In this document: one piece after another, positions 52,035-61,205 of the stretch
How positions within the stretch are numbered: the first letter of the stretch is position 1
Layout of the letters: each line of letters begins with the position of its first letter
Assembly (NCBI RefSeq): GCF_030915445.1
Contig: NZ_CP133264.1
Span: 5,613,208 to 5,677,207 of the forward strand
Length of the DNA: 64,000 bases
Direction of reading: 5' to 3'
DNA from: Clostridium sp. OS1-26
GTDB taxonomy: Bacteria; Bacillota; Clostridia; Clostridiales; Clostridiaceae
The notes under the pieces: generated by a model
What the model was told of the DNA's origin: nothing
The model's input: only the letters and a program-made list of their open reading frames with translations
The model's database searches: none
Position numbers and translations under genes: made by a program

Positions 52035-53219
52035 ATGGAAGTACGTTTTTCAGAAAGAGCTATGGGATTAAAGGCATCAGAGATTAGAGAATTACTAAAG
52101 TTAGCTGAAATGCCAGAAATTATTTCTTTTGCTGGTGGATTACCTGCACCAGAGTTGTTCCCTGTAAAAGAAATGGAAGAAATTTCACAAAAGGTTTTAG
52201 AAAAAGATGGCAGATTGGCGTTACAGTATAGCTCAACTGAAGGTTTTGCACCTTTAAGAGAAATAATTGCAAAAGAAAGAATGGCTCCAGCAGGAGTAAA
52301 CGTTTCAGCGAACGATATTGCTGTAACATCTGGTTCACAACAAGGACTTGAATTCTCAGCAAGAATATTCGTTAATGAGGGCGATACTATAATATGCGAA
52401 AGCCCAAGTTATCTAGGTGCAATCAATGCATTTAAAGCTTATAGACCAAATTTTGTTGAAATACCAATGGATGACAATGGTATGATAGTCGATGAATTAG
52501 AAAAAGCATTAAAAGCTAATCCAAATACTAAAATGATATATACTATACCAGATTTCCAAAATCCAACTGGAAGAACAATGTCAGATGATAGAAGAAAGCG
52601 TGTAGCAGAATTAGCTGCTGAATATAAAGTTCCAGTAATTGAAGACAACCCATATGGAGATCTTATTTTTGAAGGTAAAAGACATCCTTCAATAAAAAGT
52701 TTTGATAAAGAAGGTTGGGTTGTTTATCTTGGAACATACTCAAAAACTTTCTGTCCTGGATTAAGAATTGGTTGGATATGCGCAGCACCACAAATATTAG
52801 AAAAATATATAGTAGTAAAACAAGGCGCTGACTTACAGTGTAGCTCATTCGACCAGAGACTAACTGCTTTATTCATGGAAACTCATGATTTAAATGAACA
52901 CATTGAAAAAATAAAAGTAGTTTATAAGAATCGTAGAGATCTTATGATTGATAGCATAAAGAAATATTTCCCAGAAGGAATAAAATACACATTCCCAACT
53001 GGTGGATTATTTACATGGGTAGAATTAAAAGAAGGTCTTAATGCTGCTGACGTATTAAAGGAAGCATTAAAAGAAAATGTTGCTTATGTTCCAGGCGGTT
53101 CATTCTTCCCTAACGGAGGACATCCTAACTTCTTTAGAATGAATTATTCATGTATGGATGAAGAGAAAATAGTTGAAGGAATGAAAAGATTAGGAAAAGT
53201 TCTTGCAAAATTTTACTAA
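52035..53219 (+). CDS. PLP-dependent aminotransferase, 2-aminoadipate/MocR-like class I
   Basis: 394 aa, fold-type I aminotransferase. Landmarks: EIISFAGGLPAPELFPVKEM, LQYSSTEGFAPLREIIAKER, SGSQQGLEFSARIFVNEGD, YTIPDFQNPTGRTMSDDRR and the PLP-lysine motif YLGTYSKTFCPGLRIGW. It belongs to the LysN/2-aminoadipate group with broad specificity for branched-chain, aromatic or aminoadipate substrates. The even codon use and A+G-rich start suggest strong expression. ATG 52035 with CGGAGGG upstream. A leader with an attenuator-like hairpin precedes it. Confidence 0.92.
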   Translation: MEVRFSERAMGLKASEIRELLKLAEMPEIISFAGGLPAPELFPVKEMEEISQKVLEKDGRLALQYSSTEGFAPLREIIAKERMAPAGVNVSANDIAVTSGSQQGLEFSARIFVNEGDTIICESPSYLGAINAFKAYRPNFVEIPMDDNGMIVDELEKALKANPNTKMIYTIPDFQNPTGRTMSDDRRKRVAELAAEYKVPVIEDNPYGDLIFEGKRHPSIKSFDKEGWVVYLGTYSKTFCPGLRIGWICAAPQILEKYIVVKQGADLQCSSFDQRLTALFMETHDLNEHIEKIKVVYKNRRDLMIDSIKKYFPEGIKYTFPTGGLFTWVELKEGLNAADVLKEALKENVAYVPGGSFFPNGGHPNFFRMNYSCMDEEKIVEGMKRLGKVLAKFY

Positions 53220-53244
53220 TATTGTATGTAATTTAGTTGTATAA

Positions 53245-53288
53245 AACTCCCCTTTTAGGTAAAACTACTCCTAATAAAAGGAGGGGTT
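53245..53288 (+). terminator. Terminator-like hairpin that also covers a ribosome site
   Basis: AACTCCCCTTTTA (53245-53257) pairs with TAAAAGGAGGGGTT (53275-53288) with one bulged A. The second arm contains the AAAGGAGGGG ribosome site of the small gene at 53292. Confidence 0.6.
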
Positions 53289-53291
53289 TAT

Positions 53292-53465
53292 ATGTATGAT
53301 GCTAAAGTTTTAAACAATATTGGTGAATTGAACAACATTCGAGAAACTAATGACTGTATAAGATGTGACTGTATTGGAGACAGAGCATATTTTAGGCAAA
53401 TTCAATATGAATCTATGTTTGAATTTAAAACAGTTCATATTCCTATGGAAAATGTAATAAAATAA
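53292..53465 (+). CDS. Small cysteine-containing protein, 57 aa
   Basis: The frame starts MYDAKVLNNIGELNNIRETN, has DCIRCDCIGD at 21-30 and ends EFKTVHIPMENVIK. A perfect AGGAGGGG precedes the ATG by six bases and a strong terminator follows (53531). The ribosome site is hidden in a hairpin. I know no family; the CxxCxC cluster might hold metal. The reading frame could be a chance one that happens to follow a terminator. Confidence 0.5.
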   Translation: MYDAKVLNNIGELNNIRETNDCIRCDCIGDRAYFRQIQYESMFEFKTVHIPMENVIK

Positions 53466-53530
53466 TTATTGCCAGTATATAGAAAAATGGTAGTAGGACA
53501 ATACAAAGAGACTCATAAATAGAAATTACA

Positions 53531-53559
53531 AACACCCCATAATTTAGCTATGGGGTGTT
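53531..53559. terminator. Strong terminator between convergent genes
   Basis: AACACCCCATA (53531-53541) pairs perfectly with TATGGGGTGTT (53549-53559), followed by TTTTTT on the plus strand. Confidence 0.88.
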
Positions 53560-53569
53560 TTTTTATAAA

Positions 53570-54443
53570 TTATCTCTTTAATTCCCACGTACACACTTCA
53601 TTTTTAATCTTAAACCCTAACTTTTCATATAAATTTACTGCAGGAATATTAGTATTTTTTACTTTTATTTTTACATTTTTAAATCCAGTATCCTTTATTA
53701 TTTTTAAAAGATAACTTAAAAAAGCTTTACTGTAACCATTACCTCTGTATTCCTTTAATATACCAAAATTAACTATAACTGGAATACTATCTTCAATTAT
53801 TATTTGACCATATCCAATATATTCTCCATCTTTTTTTAAAAATACGGCACCTTTATCGAAATAATAACTTTGTACCTGATCAAAATAAATATCTTCTATG
53901 CTTAATGGCACTCTGTTATCATCTCTAAAGACCTCATTCTGAATTTCACATCTTTTTTGCTCATCTCTTTCTCTTTTTAAAATCTCAAATTCCAATTCCT
54001 CATTTGAATACAAAGGAATATTTTCTGAAACATTAGAATAGAGAACTAAGGTCCCCTCTTTTTCTAAACCCTACATCCTTTAAAATCTCATAATTATAAT
54101 TGTTACTTTCACATAGATAGGTTATTGAATAATTTCTTTTTATAGTGTCTATCAGAGTTTTATATAGCATATTAGTCTTCATATTACCTATTGCCTTTAA
54201 AACGCTTATAGCGTTTATACAGCATGAATTTTTATCACCCATATCCGACCATATATAGCCTATATATTTTGAATCGTCTTTTAGTAATTTAACTCTTCTT
54301 CTTAAAAGAATTTGTTGAGCAAAATTGCATTTATTGTAGATTTCGAAAAAGTCCTCATTTAAGGTGTTAAATTCATATCTAGCTTTATTTAACTCTTCAA
54401 AACAAATAAGGTTTCTTTTATTTAATCCTACACATTCATACAT
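53570..54443 (-). pseudogene. Tandem-GNAT acetyltransferase split by a frameshift in G4
   Basis: Two neighbouring frames read as one 290-aa protein with two acetyltransferase domains. The first frame (54443-54033) ends DVGFRKRGDLSSLF-stop. Dropping one G from the GGGG run (plus-strand CCCC, 54053-54056) gives GFRKRGTLVLYSNVSENIPL, which runs straight into the second frame (VFLKKDGEYIGYGQIIIEDS, ILKEYRGNGYSKAFLSYLLK, NTNIPAVNLYEKLGFKIKN). The second frame alone has no start codon with a ribosome site (only TTG 54013). The second domain has the acetyl-CoA motif RGNGYSKA. The substrate is unknown. It follows the CotS-like gene. Confidence 0.72.
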
Positions 54444-54525
54444 AAAATTTATCCCCATGTCGTATTTTATTATTAATTCTAGTTCAATATTAGTATAAAA
54501 CTTAATTATATCTATGTCAAAACCC

Positions 54526-55578
54526 TTACTGGTAATCTTTAAGGTAATTTAAATAATCTTCCAAAAAATTATTTTGGTTATCATTGTATCTTACTAATCT
54601 GTTTAGCTTATGCATATATTTAGATTCATTCCATTCTTTATGCTTTATATATCGTTTTTTACCAAGCTTCCAAAACTTATGAGGGAATATAATTAAAGCT
54701 AACATTACTTCTAACTCACTTTTATCAAGCTTGCTAATAGAATTATATTCTTCCATTAATATCTTAGCTTTTTCAAAATCCCATTTATAGCTTCTCTTAA
54801 ACATCAGGCGCCTTATAAGCTTTCCTAGGTCATTTACATGAAGATCTACTATTATGCTATCTAAGTCTATTATATAGTACTCTCCATCCTTTTTAATGAT
54901 GTTTTGATAGTAAAAGCTATCATGACATATAGTTTTATTCTGACTAGCTTGTCTTGACAACTTATAATACTCAGAAGTATTTAGAAAATTGAGAGCAACC
55001 ATACCTCTATGATATATACTCTCTATATAATTACCAAAGGCAATGTCAAATCCGCTTTTAATCTTTTTTCTATTTATAATTCTCTCAAATTTTTCTAAGT
55101 CCTGAAGGTTATCTTTAAAAATCACAGGCCAATTTTTTAAATTATTTTTAATTTTAAGTCTTTTAATATCTATATTACTTGAAGCTATATGATAATGTGC
55201 TAATAATTTTACACAATTTTTTGCTTCTTCTATACTATCTAAATTACATTCTTCTCCATCAATCCATTCAGTGGCATAAAAAAATGAGTTTCTATATTTT
55301 ACATATATTCTATCATTTTTTGTTTTGTAATATTTTGCTATATTATAAAATCCTTTGTCAACAAGCTCTTGAACCAATATACTTCCATTAAGAGGTTTGT
55401 GTTCACCATGTTTCATTCTTTTTAAGCATATATTTCCAAAAGAAGTTTCCAATTTATAGGCACTTCTTACTTTAACAAACTTAATAACATCAAAACTGTA
55501 ATTTTCTAAAACTCTATTTACCATTCTTATTTCTTTTTCTGAAAGTTTATCAATGGAATTAATGCTTCTATCTTCCAC
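54526..55578 (-). CDS. CotS-family spore coat / kinase-like protein
   Basis: 350 aa of the CotS/YsxE group, which has a degenerate aminoglycoside-phosphotransferase fold: NICLKRMKHGEHKPLNGSI, FYATEWIDGEECNLDSIEEA, CHDSFYYQNIIKKDGEYYII (brenner-type H-D-x-x-x-x-N), DLDSIIVDLHVNDLGKLIRR. The catalytic HD and the metal DLD are present. CotS proteins belong to the spore coat. I prefer GTG 55578, seven bases after GGGAGGT, over an ATG 15 bases upstream with no ribosome site. Confidence 0.87.
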   Translation of the reverse strand: MEDRSINSIDKLSEKEIRMVNRVLENYSFDVIKFVKVRSAYKLETSFGNICLKRMKHGEHKPLNGSILVQELVDKGFYNIAKYYKTKNDRIYVKYRNSFFYATEWIDGEECNLDSIEEAKNCVKLLAHYHIASSNIDIKRLKIKNNLKNWPVIFKDNLQDLEKFERIINRKKIKSGFDIAFGNYIESIYHRGMVALNFLNTSEYYKLSRQASQNKTICHDSFYYQNIIKKDGEYYIIDLDSIIVDLHVNDLGKLIRRLMFKRSYKWDFEKAKILMEEYNSISKLDKSELEVMLALIIFPHKFWKLGKKRYIKHKEWNESKYMHKLNRLVRYNDNQNNFLEDYLNYLKDYQ

Positions 55579-55658
55579 TTTTCTACCTCCCATAAGCTCT
55601 CTAGTAAATTATATTATGGAAAGCAGAAATTATTACATTTATTTATTAAAAAATAAAA

Positions 55659-55678
55659 GACCATCGATGTCGATGGTC
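55659..55678 (-). terminator. Terminator of speD
   Basis: GACCATCGA (55659-55667) pairs with TCGATGGTC (55670-55678); TTTTATTTTTT follows on the minus strand. Confidence 0.85.
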
Positions 55679-55680
55679 CT

Positions 55681-56061
55681 CTATATATTTGACGCCTTAA
55701 CTGATACTGGCTGTTCAAAGATTCCTCTTTTTACTTCAGTAGCAGTCATGTTCTTTGCTTCAAATTTTTCTGTCATGTAATTACATGCGTCCCATGGATT
55801 TATCTTATCACCACAAGTAAATACGTCTACAGCGGCGTAACCAAGTTCTGGCCAAGTGTGAATAGTTAAATGAGATTCTGATATAATAACAACCCCACTT
55901 ACACCTTGTGGACTAAACTTATGAAAGGCTACTTCTCTAACTTCGGCACCTGCTTTCAAAGCAGAGTCAACCATTATCTTTTCTATAAATTCTTTATTGT
56001 TTAAAATCTCAGAATTACATCCATAAATTTCTGCTAAAATATGACGTCCTAATTCATGCAT
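55681..56061 (-). CDS. speD: S-adenosylmethionine decarboxylase proenzyme
   Basis: 126 aa, the short prokaryotic class (SpeH). Self-cleavage at ISES-HLTIH makes the pyruvoyl group from Ser63; His68 and Cys83 (DVFTCGD) sit exactly as in the structurally known Thermotoga enzyme. It yields decarboxylated SAM for spermidine synthesis. No speE lies next to it. ATG at 56061 with GGGGG upstream; terminator directly behind. Confidence 0.95.
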   Translation of the reverse strand: MHELGRHILAEIYGCNSEILNNKEFIEKIMVDSALKAGAEVREVAFHKFSPQGVSGVVIISESHLTIHTWPELGYAAVDVFTCGDKINPWDACNYMTEKFEAKNMTATEVKRGIFEQPVSVKASNI

Positions 56062-56221
56062 TCTCCGTATTTACCCCCTTACATAAAAATATAACAATTA
56101 AATTTTATCAAAAATAACAAAAAAGTCAATATATATAGCTATTTTTTTAATAATACACCTATAAAACTCTGATTTTTTAAACTTTTCTCTTTTTTTCTAT
56201 GTATCTTATTGAAAAATAATA

Positions 56222-56261
56222 AAAAATGCGTGCATATAAACACTTTATTACACGCATTTTT
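56222..56261. terminator. Hairpin terminator between speD and the ispH-S1 operon
   Basis: AAAAATGCGTG (56222-56232) pairs perfectly with CACGCATTTTT (56251-56261). Confidence 0.8.
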
Positions 56262-56322
56262 AAATAAGTTTTATAGATATTTCTATTCAGAAATATATGA
56301 GTTCATTATAAACAGAGTTCTT

Positions 56323-56439
56323 GGCATCAGATGAAGTTTTAACTCCACCTGATGCTTAGAAATCGTTATCCAGGGACGTAGCTGCTCTTTACTCCCGCTT
56401 GGAGAAGCGGGAGTATTAGAGCGGGTAGTCATCGGATAA
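56323..56439 (-). repeat. Structured repeat, copy 2
   Basis: On the minus strand: TTTATCCG (near 56439), a hairpin of CTCCCGCTT/AAGCGGGAG inside GCTCT/AGAGC, CTGGATAAC (56365-56373), TTCTAAGC (56354-56361) and a 15-bp hairpin GCATCAG..CTGATGC. Same order of motifs as copy 1 at 50123-50199, with different hairpin contents but kept pairing. It lies directly behind the ispH-S1 gene. Confidence 0.6.
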
Positions 56440-56446
56440 AGATTTT

Positions 56447-58360
56447 TTAAATTTCATCTACTTCCTTAATGCTTAATCCTATTTTTTTATTTTCTTTATT
56501 AACTTCTAATATTTTTGCTTTAATTTCTTCACCAATAGTTAAAACATCTTCTGGTTTGTTTATTCTCTTATGACTGATTTGTGATATATGAACTAATGCA
56601 TCAACTCCTGGCTCTAATTCTACAAAAGCTCCAAAATTTGCAAAACGAACAACTTTTCCTAAAACTATATTGCCTATAGGGTATTTAATATCTACATTAG
56701 TCCAAGGATCTTCCATGGCCTTCTTCATAGATAGAGATAATTTTTTATTTTCTTTATCCAAATCTAATATATAAACTTTTACTTTGTCTCCTATGCTAAG
56801 CACATCTCCAGGTTTTCCTACTCTACCCCAGGATACTTCAGATACATGAAGTAGTCCATCAACTCCTTGTACATCAACGAAAGCACCAAAGTCTGTAAGT
56901 CTTTTTACTTCACCATCTACAATAGTATCTTTTTCAAGTGAGCTCCATGTTTCCTTTTCTTTATTTTCTTTTTCTAATTTTAATGATTCTCTTCTTGAGC
57001 CTACTATTCTAGTTCCTTTTCTCTCCTCTTTAAATTCAATTAGGTTAACCTCTAATTCTTTATTTATGTATTGATTAAGGTTATCTACATGAAAAAGTTC
57101 TAAGTGTGATGCTGGTATAAATACTCTAATTCCTTTAAAACTTGCTACTAGTCCTCCATTTACCGCATCTTTAACCAATACTTTAATTAATCTATTTTGC
57201 TCACTAGCTTCTTTTAGTTCTTTATAAGCTTCTTCTCTCTCAAGTTCTATTCTTGATAGTACTACATATCCGTCCTCATTTTTTCTTCTTATAATTTTTA
57301 CTTCTAACTCATCACCTTCATGAATAACATCATTAAGGTTTGTGGAATCATCTTTTACTACTTCATTTTTAGGAAGTATTCCATCAGCCTTATATCCTAT
57401 ATTTAGGAAAGCTTCCTTTTCACCTACAGAAATTATTTTCCCTTTAATAATTTTTCCTACTATTATTGGCTTGTCATTCTGCTCCATGTAAGCTAGCTGC
57501 TCATTCAGTTCTAAATTTTTATCATCACCCATTTTTGAAATTGCCTCCTTTATTATCCAATCTGGTGTTGAAGCCCCCGCCGTAACACCTATAGTTTTTA
57601 TTTTATTAGAATTAATTATATCATCAGGTATTTCTCCTGAATTTTCAACATGAATAGTATTAGAACAATTATCTTTACAGATCTCATAGAGCTTAGTGGT
57701 ATTGGAACTATTGCGTCCTCCCAAAATTATCATCATGTCTACCTTCTTAGAGATTTCCCCTGCTGCCTTTTGTCTTAATTCTGTAGCACTGCATATAGTA
57801 TTAAAGGCAATAAATTCTTTACATCTCTTAACAACTATATTTAAAACCTTTTCCCAATTTGATTGTTTTTCCGTTGTTTGTGATACAACACATAACTTGC
57901 CAGGAAGTTTATCTAAATCTGAACCATCCTTTGTTATAGTCGCCTCATCATTACACCAACCATTGATACCAATTACCTCAGGATGACTATTATCACCAAC
58001 AATAAGTACAGAATATCCTAAATCATAATATTTTTTTACTTTTTTGTGTATATTAGAAACATAAGGACAAGTTGCATCCGCTACATTGATTTCTTTACTT
58101 TCAAGAAGATCGTAAATTTTTTTAGGCACTCCATGTGAACGTATAATTACAACATCACCTTTTTCTAATTTATCTATATCTTCTATATTAATAGGATATA
58201 TATCCCTTTCTTTTAGATAATTTACTACATCAGTATTATGAATTAATGGCCCTAAGGTATATATTTTCTTATTGTATTTATTCTGAATATTTACCGCTTC
58301 GTCTACAGCTCTTTTTACTCCAAAACAAAAACCTGCCTTGTCAGCTAATATAACTTGCAT
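56447..58360 (-). CDS. ispH: IspH / ribosomal protein S1-like fusion
   Basis: 637 aa. Residues 1-285 are 4-hydroxy-3-methylbut-2-enyl diphosphate reductase, the last step of the MEP isoprenoid route, with cluster cysteines in AGFCFGVKRAV (Cys12), DATCPYVSN and NTICSATELR, plus the SHPEV and TAGASTPDW motifs. Residues 300-637 hold four S1 RNA-binding repeats (KADGILPKNEVVKDDS, GIRVFIPASHLELFHVDN, GAFVDVQGVDGLLHVSEVSW, GAFVELEPGVDALVHISQIS). This fusion is typical of clostridia. It ends the operon flavoprotein-aroH-cmk-ispH, 19 bases behind cmk. Confidence 0.95.
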   Translation of the reverse strand: MQVILADKAGFCFGVKRAVDEAVNIQNKYNKKIYTLGPLIHNTDVVNYLKERDIYPINIEDIDKLEKGDVVIIRSHGVPKKIYDLLESKEINVADATCPYVSNIHKKVKKYYDLGYSVLIVGDNSHPEVIGINGWCNDEATITKDGSDLDKLPGKLCVVSQTTEKQSNWEKVLNIVVKRCKEFIAFNTICSATELRQKAAGEISKKVDMMIILGGRNSSNTTKLYEICKDNCSNTIHVENSGEIPDDIINSNKIKTIGVTAGASTPDWIIKEAISKMGDDKNLELNEQLAYMEQNDKPIIVGKIIKGKIISVGEKEAFLNIGYKADGILPKNEVVKDDSTNLNDVIHEGDELEVKIIRRKNEDGYVVLSRIELEREEAYKELKEASEQNRLIKVLVKDAVNGGLVASFKGIRVFIPASHLELFHVDNLNQYINKELEVNLIEFKEERKGTRIVGSRRESLKLEKENKEKETWSSLEKDTIVDGEVKRLTDFGAFVDVQGVDGLLHVSEVSWGRVGKPGDVLSIGDKVKVYILDLDKENKKLSLSMKKAMEDPWTNVDIKYPIGNIVLGKVVRFANFGAFVELEPGVDALVHISQISHKRINKPEDVLTIGEEIKAKILEVNKENKKIGLSIKEVDEI

Positions 58361-58379
58361 ATAAATTCACCTTCAACTA

Positions 58380-59045
58380 TTAATTGTTTTTTTCAATATA
58401 TTCTTTTACATAATCAGAAATAACTTCTACAACTTCACTTATTGAAAGTTTTGAAGAGTCTATTTCAATAGCGTCTTGTGCTTTGCATAAGGGATTACTT
58501 TTCCTATTAGAGTCTATATAATCCCTTTTTAGTATATCATTAAGTACATTATTATATTCTGTGTCTATTCCCTTATCTTCAAACTCTTTGCACCTTCTTT
58601 TAGCTCTCTCCTCAGCACTTGCTGTAAGGAAAAACTTAAGTGGAGCATTCTTAAGAACGACAGTTCCTATATCCCTGCCGTCCATAATAACATTATATTT
58701 ATGTGACATATTTTGTTGAAGTTTAACTAATATTTCTCTAATTCCCGGAATAGCCGCATAATTAGACACATTATTACTTACTTCTGGAAGTCTAATTTCC
58801 TCGGAAACATCTTCTCCATTAACTATAAGTTTATCATTTTCAAAATGCATATCTAGTGAATTTGTAAGTTTACATAGGCTTTCTATATCAGAGAAGTCAA
58901 TATTATTTCTCATTGCCATAAGTGTAACTGCTCTGTACATTGAGCCAGTGTTTATATACATTAATTTAAATCTTTCAGCTATCATATTTGCAATAGTGCT
59001 TTTTCCTGCTCCAGCAGGTCCATCAATTGCTACAGATATATTCAA
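58380..59045 (-). CDS. cmk: Cytidylate kinase
   Basis: 221 aa. P-loop ISVAIDGPAGAGKSTIANMI, LMYINTGSMYRAVTLMAMRN, and MDGRDIGTVVLKNAPLKFFL with ASAEERAKRRCKEF (lid). It phosphorylates CMP and dCMP. I choose TTG 59045 because AAGGCGGA lies eight bases upstream and the protein then begins MNISVAIDGPAG like its relatives; GTG 59075 is the alternative. It is in the operon with aroH and ispH. Confidence 0.92.
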   Translation of the reverse strand: MNISVAIDGPAGAGKSTIANMIAERFKLMYINTGSMYRAVTLMAMRNNIDFSDIESLCKLTNSLDMHFENDKLIVNGEDVSEEIRLPEVSNNVSNYAAIPGIREILVKLQQNMSHKYNVIMDGRDIGTVVLKNAPLKFFLTASAEERAKRRCKEFEDKGIDTEYNNVLNDILKRDYIDSNRKSNPLCKAQDAIEIDSSKLSISEVVEVISDYVKEYIEKNN

Positions 59046-59133
59046 AGTTGCATTCCGCCTTTCCAAAGGTAACACATTTTAAACTATCTTTATATATTCT
59101 ATAAAAGTGTTTAAAATCCTTTAATTTTTACTA

Positions 59134-59502
59134 TTATTCGCTAAATAAATCTTTCCTTAAATTTCTGGCATTATTTAAATATACAAACTCTCTATTTTGT
59201 TGATTTGTGTCTGCAAGTATTAAAATTCTAATACATAAGGGTATAGATGCCTCTACATCGTCTTCAACGTACATCTCGTTAAAATGCATTATGGCTGCAT
59301 GTTTAACATCGAAGTTCTCCCTTATAAACTTGCCTGGATAAGACTGTGTAATATCTCTAGTACAAGAGAATTCAATTGTAAGAATCTTATCGAGTTCTAA
59401 ATTGTTTCTTTTAATTAGTTGATCAAACAATTCCACTGAACACTTTTTTATCTCTTCCTCACAATTGCATGAAATAGTAGTAGCACCTCTAAGAGCTATC
59501 AT
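59134..59502 (-). CDS. aroH: Chorismate mutase, AroH type
   Basis: 122 aa, monofunctional trimeric AroH class. MIALRGATTISCNCEEEIKK, LTIEFSCTRDITQSYPGKFI (with catalytic Arg), ASIPLCIRILILAD (Arg and Ile of the site) fit the Bacillus enzyme. It turns chorismate into prephenate for Phe and Tyr. It overlaps the flavoprotein gene by four bases (ATGA). Confidence 0.93.
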   Translation of the reverse strand: MIALRGATTISCNCEEEIKKCSVELFDQLIKRNNLELDKILTIEFSCTRDITQSYPGKFIRENFDVKHAAIMHFNEMYVEDDVEASIPLCIRILILADTNQQNREFVYLNNARNLRKDLFSE

Positions 59503-60728
59503 TGATTTTCACCAACCTTAATTCCCGCTAAAAATCCCGTAGATAAAGCAATTTGAATATTATATCCTCCAGTATAGGCATCTACATCTATTACTTCACC
59601 TGCAAAATATAAGTTATGTATAATCTTAGACTGCATTGTAGAAGGGTCTATTTCTTTAACACTAACTCCTCCTGCAGTAACTATAGCTTCCACTATAGGT
59701 CTTAATCCCTTTATTTCTAAAGTAAAGTTTTGCAAAAGGTGTACCAATTTCTTTCTTTCTTCTCTAGTTATCAAATTGACTTTTTTATCAGGGTCAATTT
59801 CAGAAAACCTAATAATTATATCAATTAATTTTTTAGGAAGTAAGTCATCTAGAGAGTTTTTAAAATCCTTGTTGATATATTTAGCAAAATCCTTTTGTAT
59901 TCTTTTATCAAGCTCCTCTTGAGATAATGCTGGCTTTAAGTTTATAACAGCTTTTAAGTTTTTTCCTTCAGTTACTACTCTACTTCCACTTAATACTATA
60001 GGTCCTGAAATCCCAAAATGAGTAAAGAGCATTTCACCGAACTCCTTAAAAAGGGACTTATTTTTACTATCTAGTATTGTTAACTGTATATTTTTAAGAG
60101 AAAGTCCCTGAAGCTCTTTTATCCATGGCTCCTTTACTTCTACAGGAACTAGAGAGGGCGCAATTTTTGTTATACTGTGACCTAAATCTTTAGCATATTT
60201 ATGCCCTTCTCCACTGGACCCAGTTTGAGGATAGGACATTCCACCTGTGCATAATATAAAATAATCACCTTTTATAACTGTATTATCTTCAAGTTGAACA
60301 GCCTCTATATTATTATCATTACTTATGATTTTTTTAACTTTACTACTTAATCTTACATCTACTTTTTTTCTATGTAGTTCTTTTTGAAAGGCTCCTATTA
60401 TGTCAGAGGATTTATCAGATTCAGGAAATACTCTTTCTCCTCTTTCTATCTTTAATTTGACACCAACATTTTCAAAAAACTTCATAGTATCTTCATTGGT
60501 AAAGGTATAGAGTGAACTGTATAAAAAGTGCGGATTACCAGGTATATAATCAAAAAATTCACTTATATCTTTTGCATTAGTTATATTACATCTACCTTTA
60601 CCTGTTATAAATAATTTTTTGCCTAATTTTTCATTTTTTTCTATTAATATTACAGTATGCTTATCTGCAGCAGCTAAAGCTGCCATCATACCTGCTGGAC
60701 CTCCTCCGATTACTACGACCTTCGCCAT
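59499..60728 (-). CDS. HI0933/YtfP-type FAD/NAD(P)-dependent flavoprotein
   Basis: 409 aa. N-terminal FAD motif VVVIGGGPAGMMAALAAADK, KLGKKLFITGKGRCNITNAK, middle GGMSYPQTGSSGEGHKYAKD and C-terminal LYFAGEVIDVDAYTGGYNIQ, all standard for the HI0933 (BaiN-like) group. Role unproven in most bacteria; BaiN reduces bile-acid intermediates. First gene of the aroH-cmk-ispH operon, ATG 60728 with AAGGATGGTGA. Confidence 0.93.
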   Translation of the reverse strand: MAKVVVIGGGPAGMMAALAAADKHTVILIEKNEKLGKKLFITGKGRCNITNAKDISEFFDYIPGNPHFLYSSLYTFTNEDTMKFFENVGVKLKIERGERVFPESDKSSDIIGAFQKELHRKKVDVRLSSKVKKIISNDNNIEAVQLEDNTVIKGDYFILCTGGMSYPQTGSSGEGHKYAKDLGHSITKIAPSLVPVEVKEPWIKELQGLSLKNIQLTILDSKNKSLFKEFGEMLFTHFGISGPIVLSGSRVVTEGKNLKAVINLKPALSQEELDKRIQKDFAKYINKDFKNSLDDLLPKKLIDIIIRFSEIDPDKKVNLITREERKKLVHLLQNFTLEIKGLRPIVEAIVTAGGVSVKEIDPSTMQSKIIHNLYFAGEVIDVDAYTGGYNIQIALSTGFLAGIKVGENQ

Positions 60729-61205
60729 TACATCACCATCCTTTTATTTTATGCATATTCAAGCCGCTGATTATATAATTTATCAATATGTATAATATTA
60801 ATTATCTATATTATAGTAATATAATATAATTATTTATTCAACAACTATATTAATATGTGAAGCTATTGATATGCTTAGGTTTAAAGCTGTTAACAGTATT
60901 AGGAAAATTAATTTAAAGTGCTTTTGCAAACAATTTTGCAAACATACTAGTTAACTTTTACAATGATTTATTATAAAGCACTAATATCTATTGTGCAAAG
61001 CTTATTATTTTATTTAAATGAGTCTGCATCCTAAAGATACAGACTCAAAGGTAAAACATAAATAGAAAAAATTATGGTAAGTTAAAAATATTCTTAATTA
61101 AGTTATTGTTAAAAAAGCAAAAATAATGTATTAATGGCTTTGAATATTAATAAAAATAGACACTAAGAGTTATATAAACTTTTAGTGCCTATCCTTTATT
61201 ATAAA
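60729..61205. other. 477-base intergenic region with two hairpins
   Basis: A hairpin GAGTCTG/CAGACTC lies at 61020-61046 and the lipoprotein terminator at 61161-61187. A+T-rich sequence without a reading frame of note fills the rest. I see no RNA gene or mobile element. Confidence 0.45.
61161..61187 (-). terminator. Terminator of the lipoprotein gene
   Basis: CACTAAGAGTT (61161-61171) pairs with AACTTTTAGTG (61177-61187) with one G-T pair; TCTATTTTT follows on the minus strand. Confidence 0.78.
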
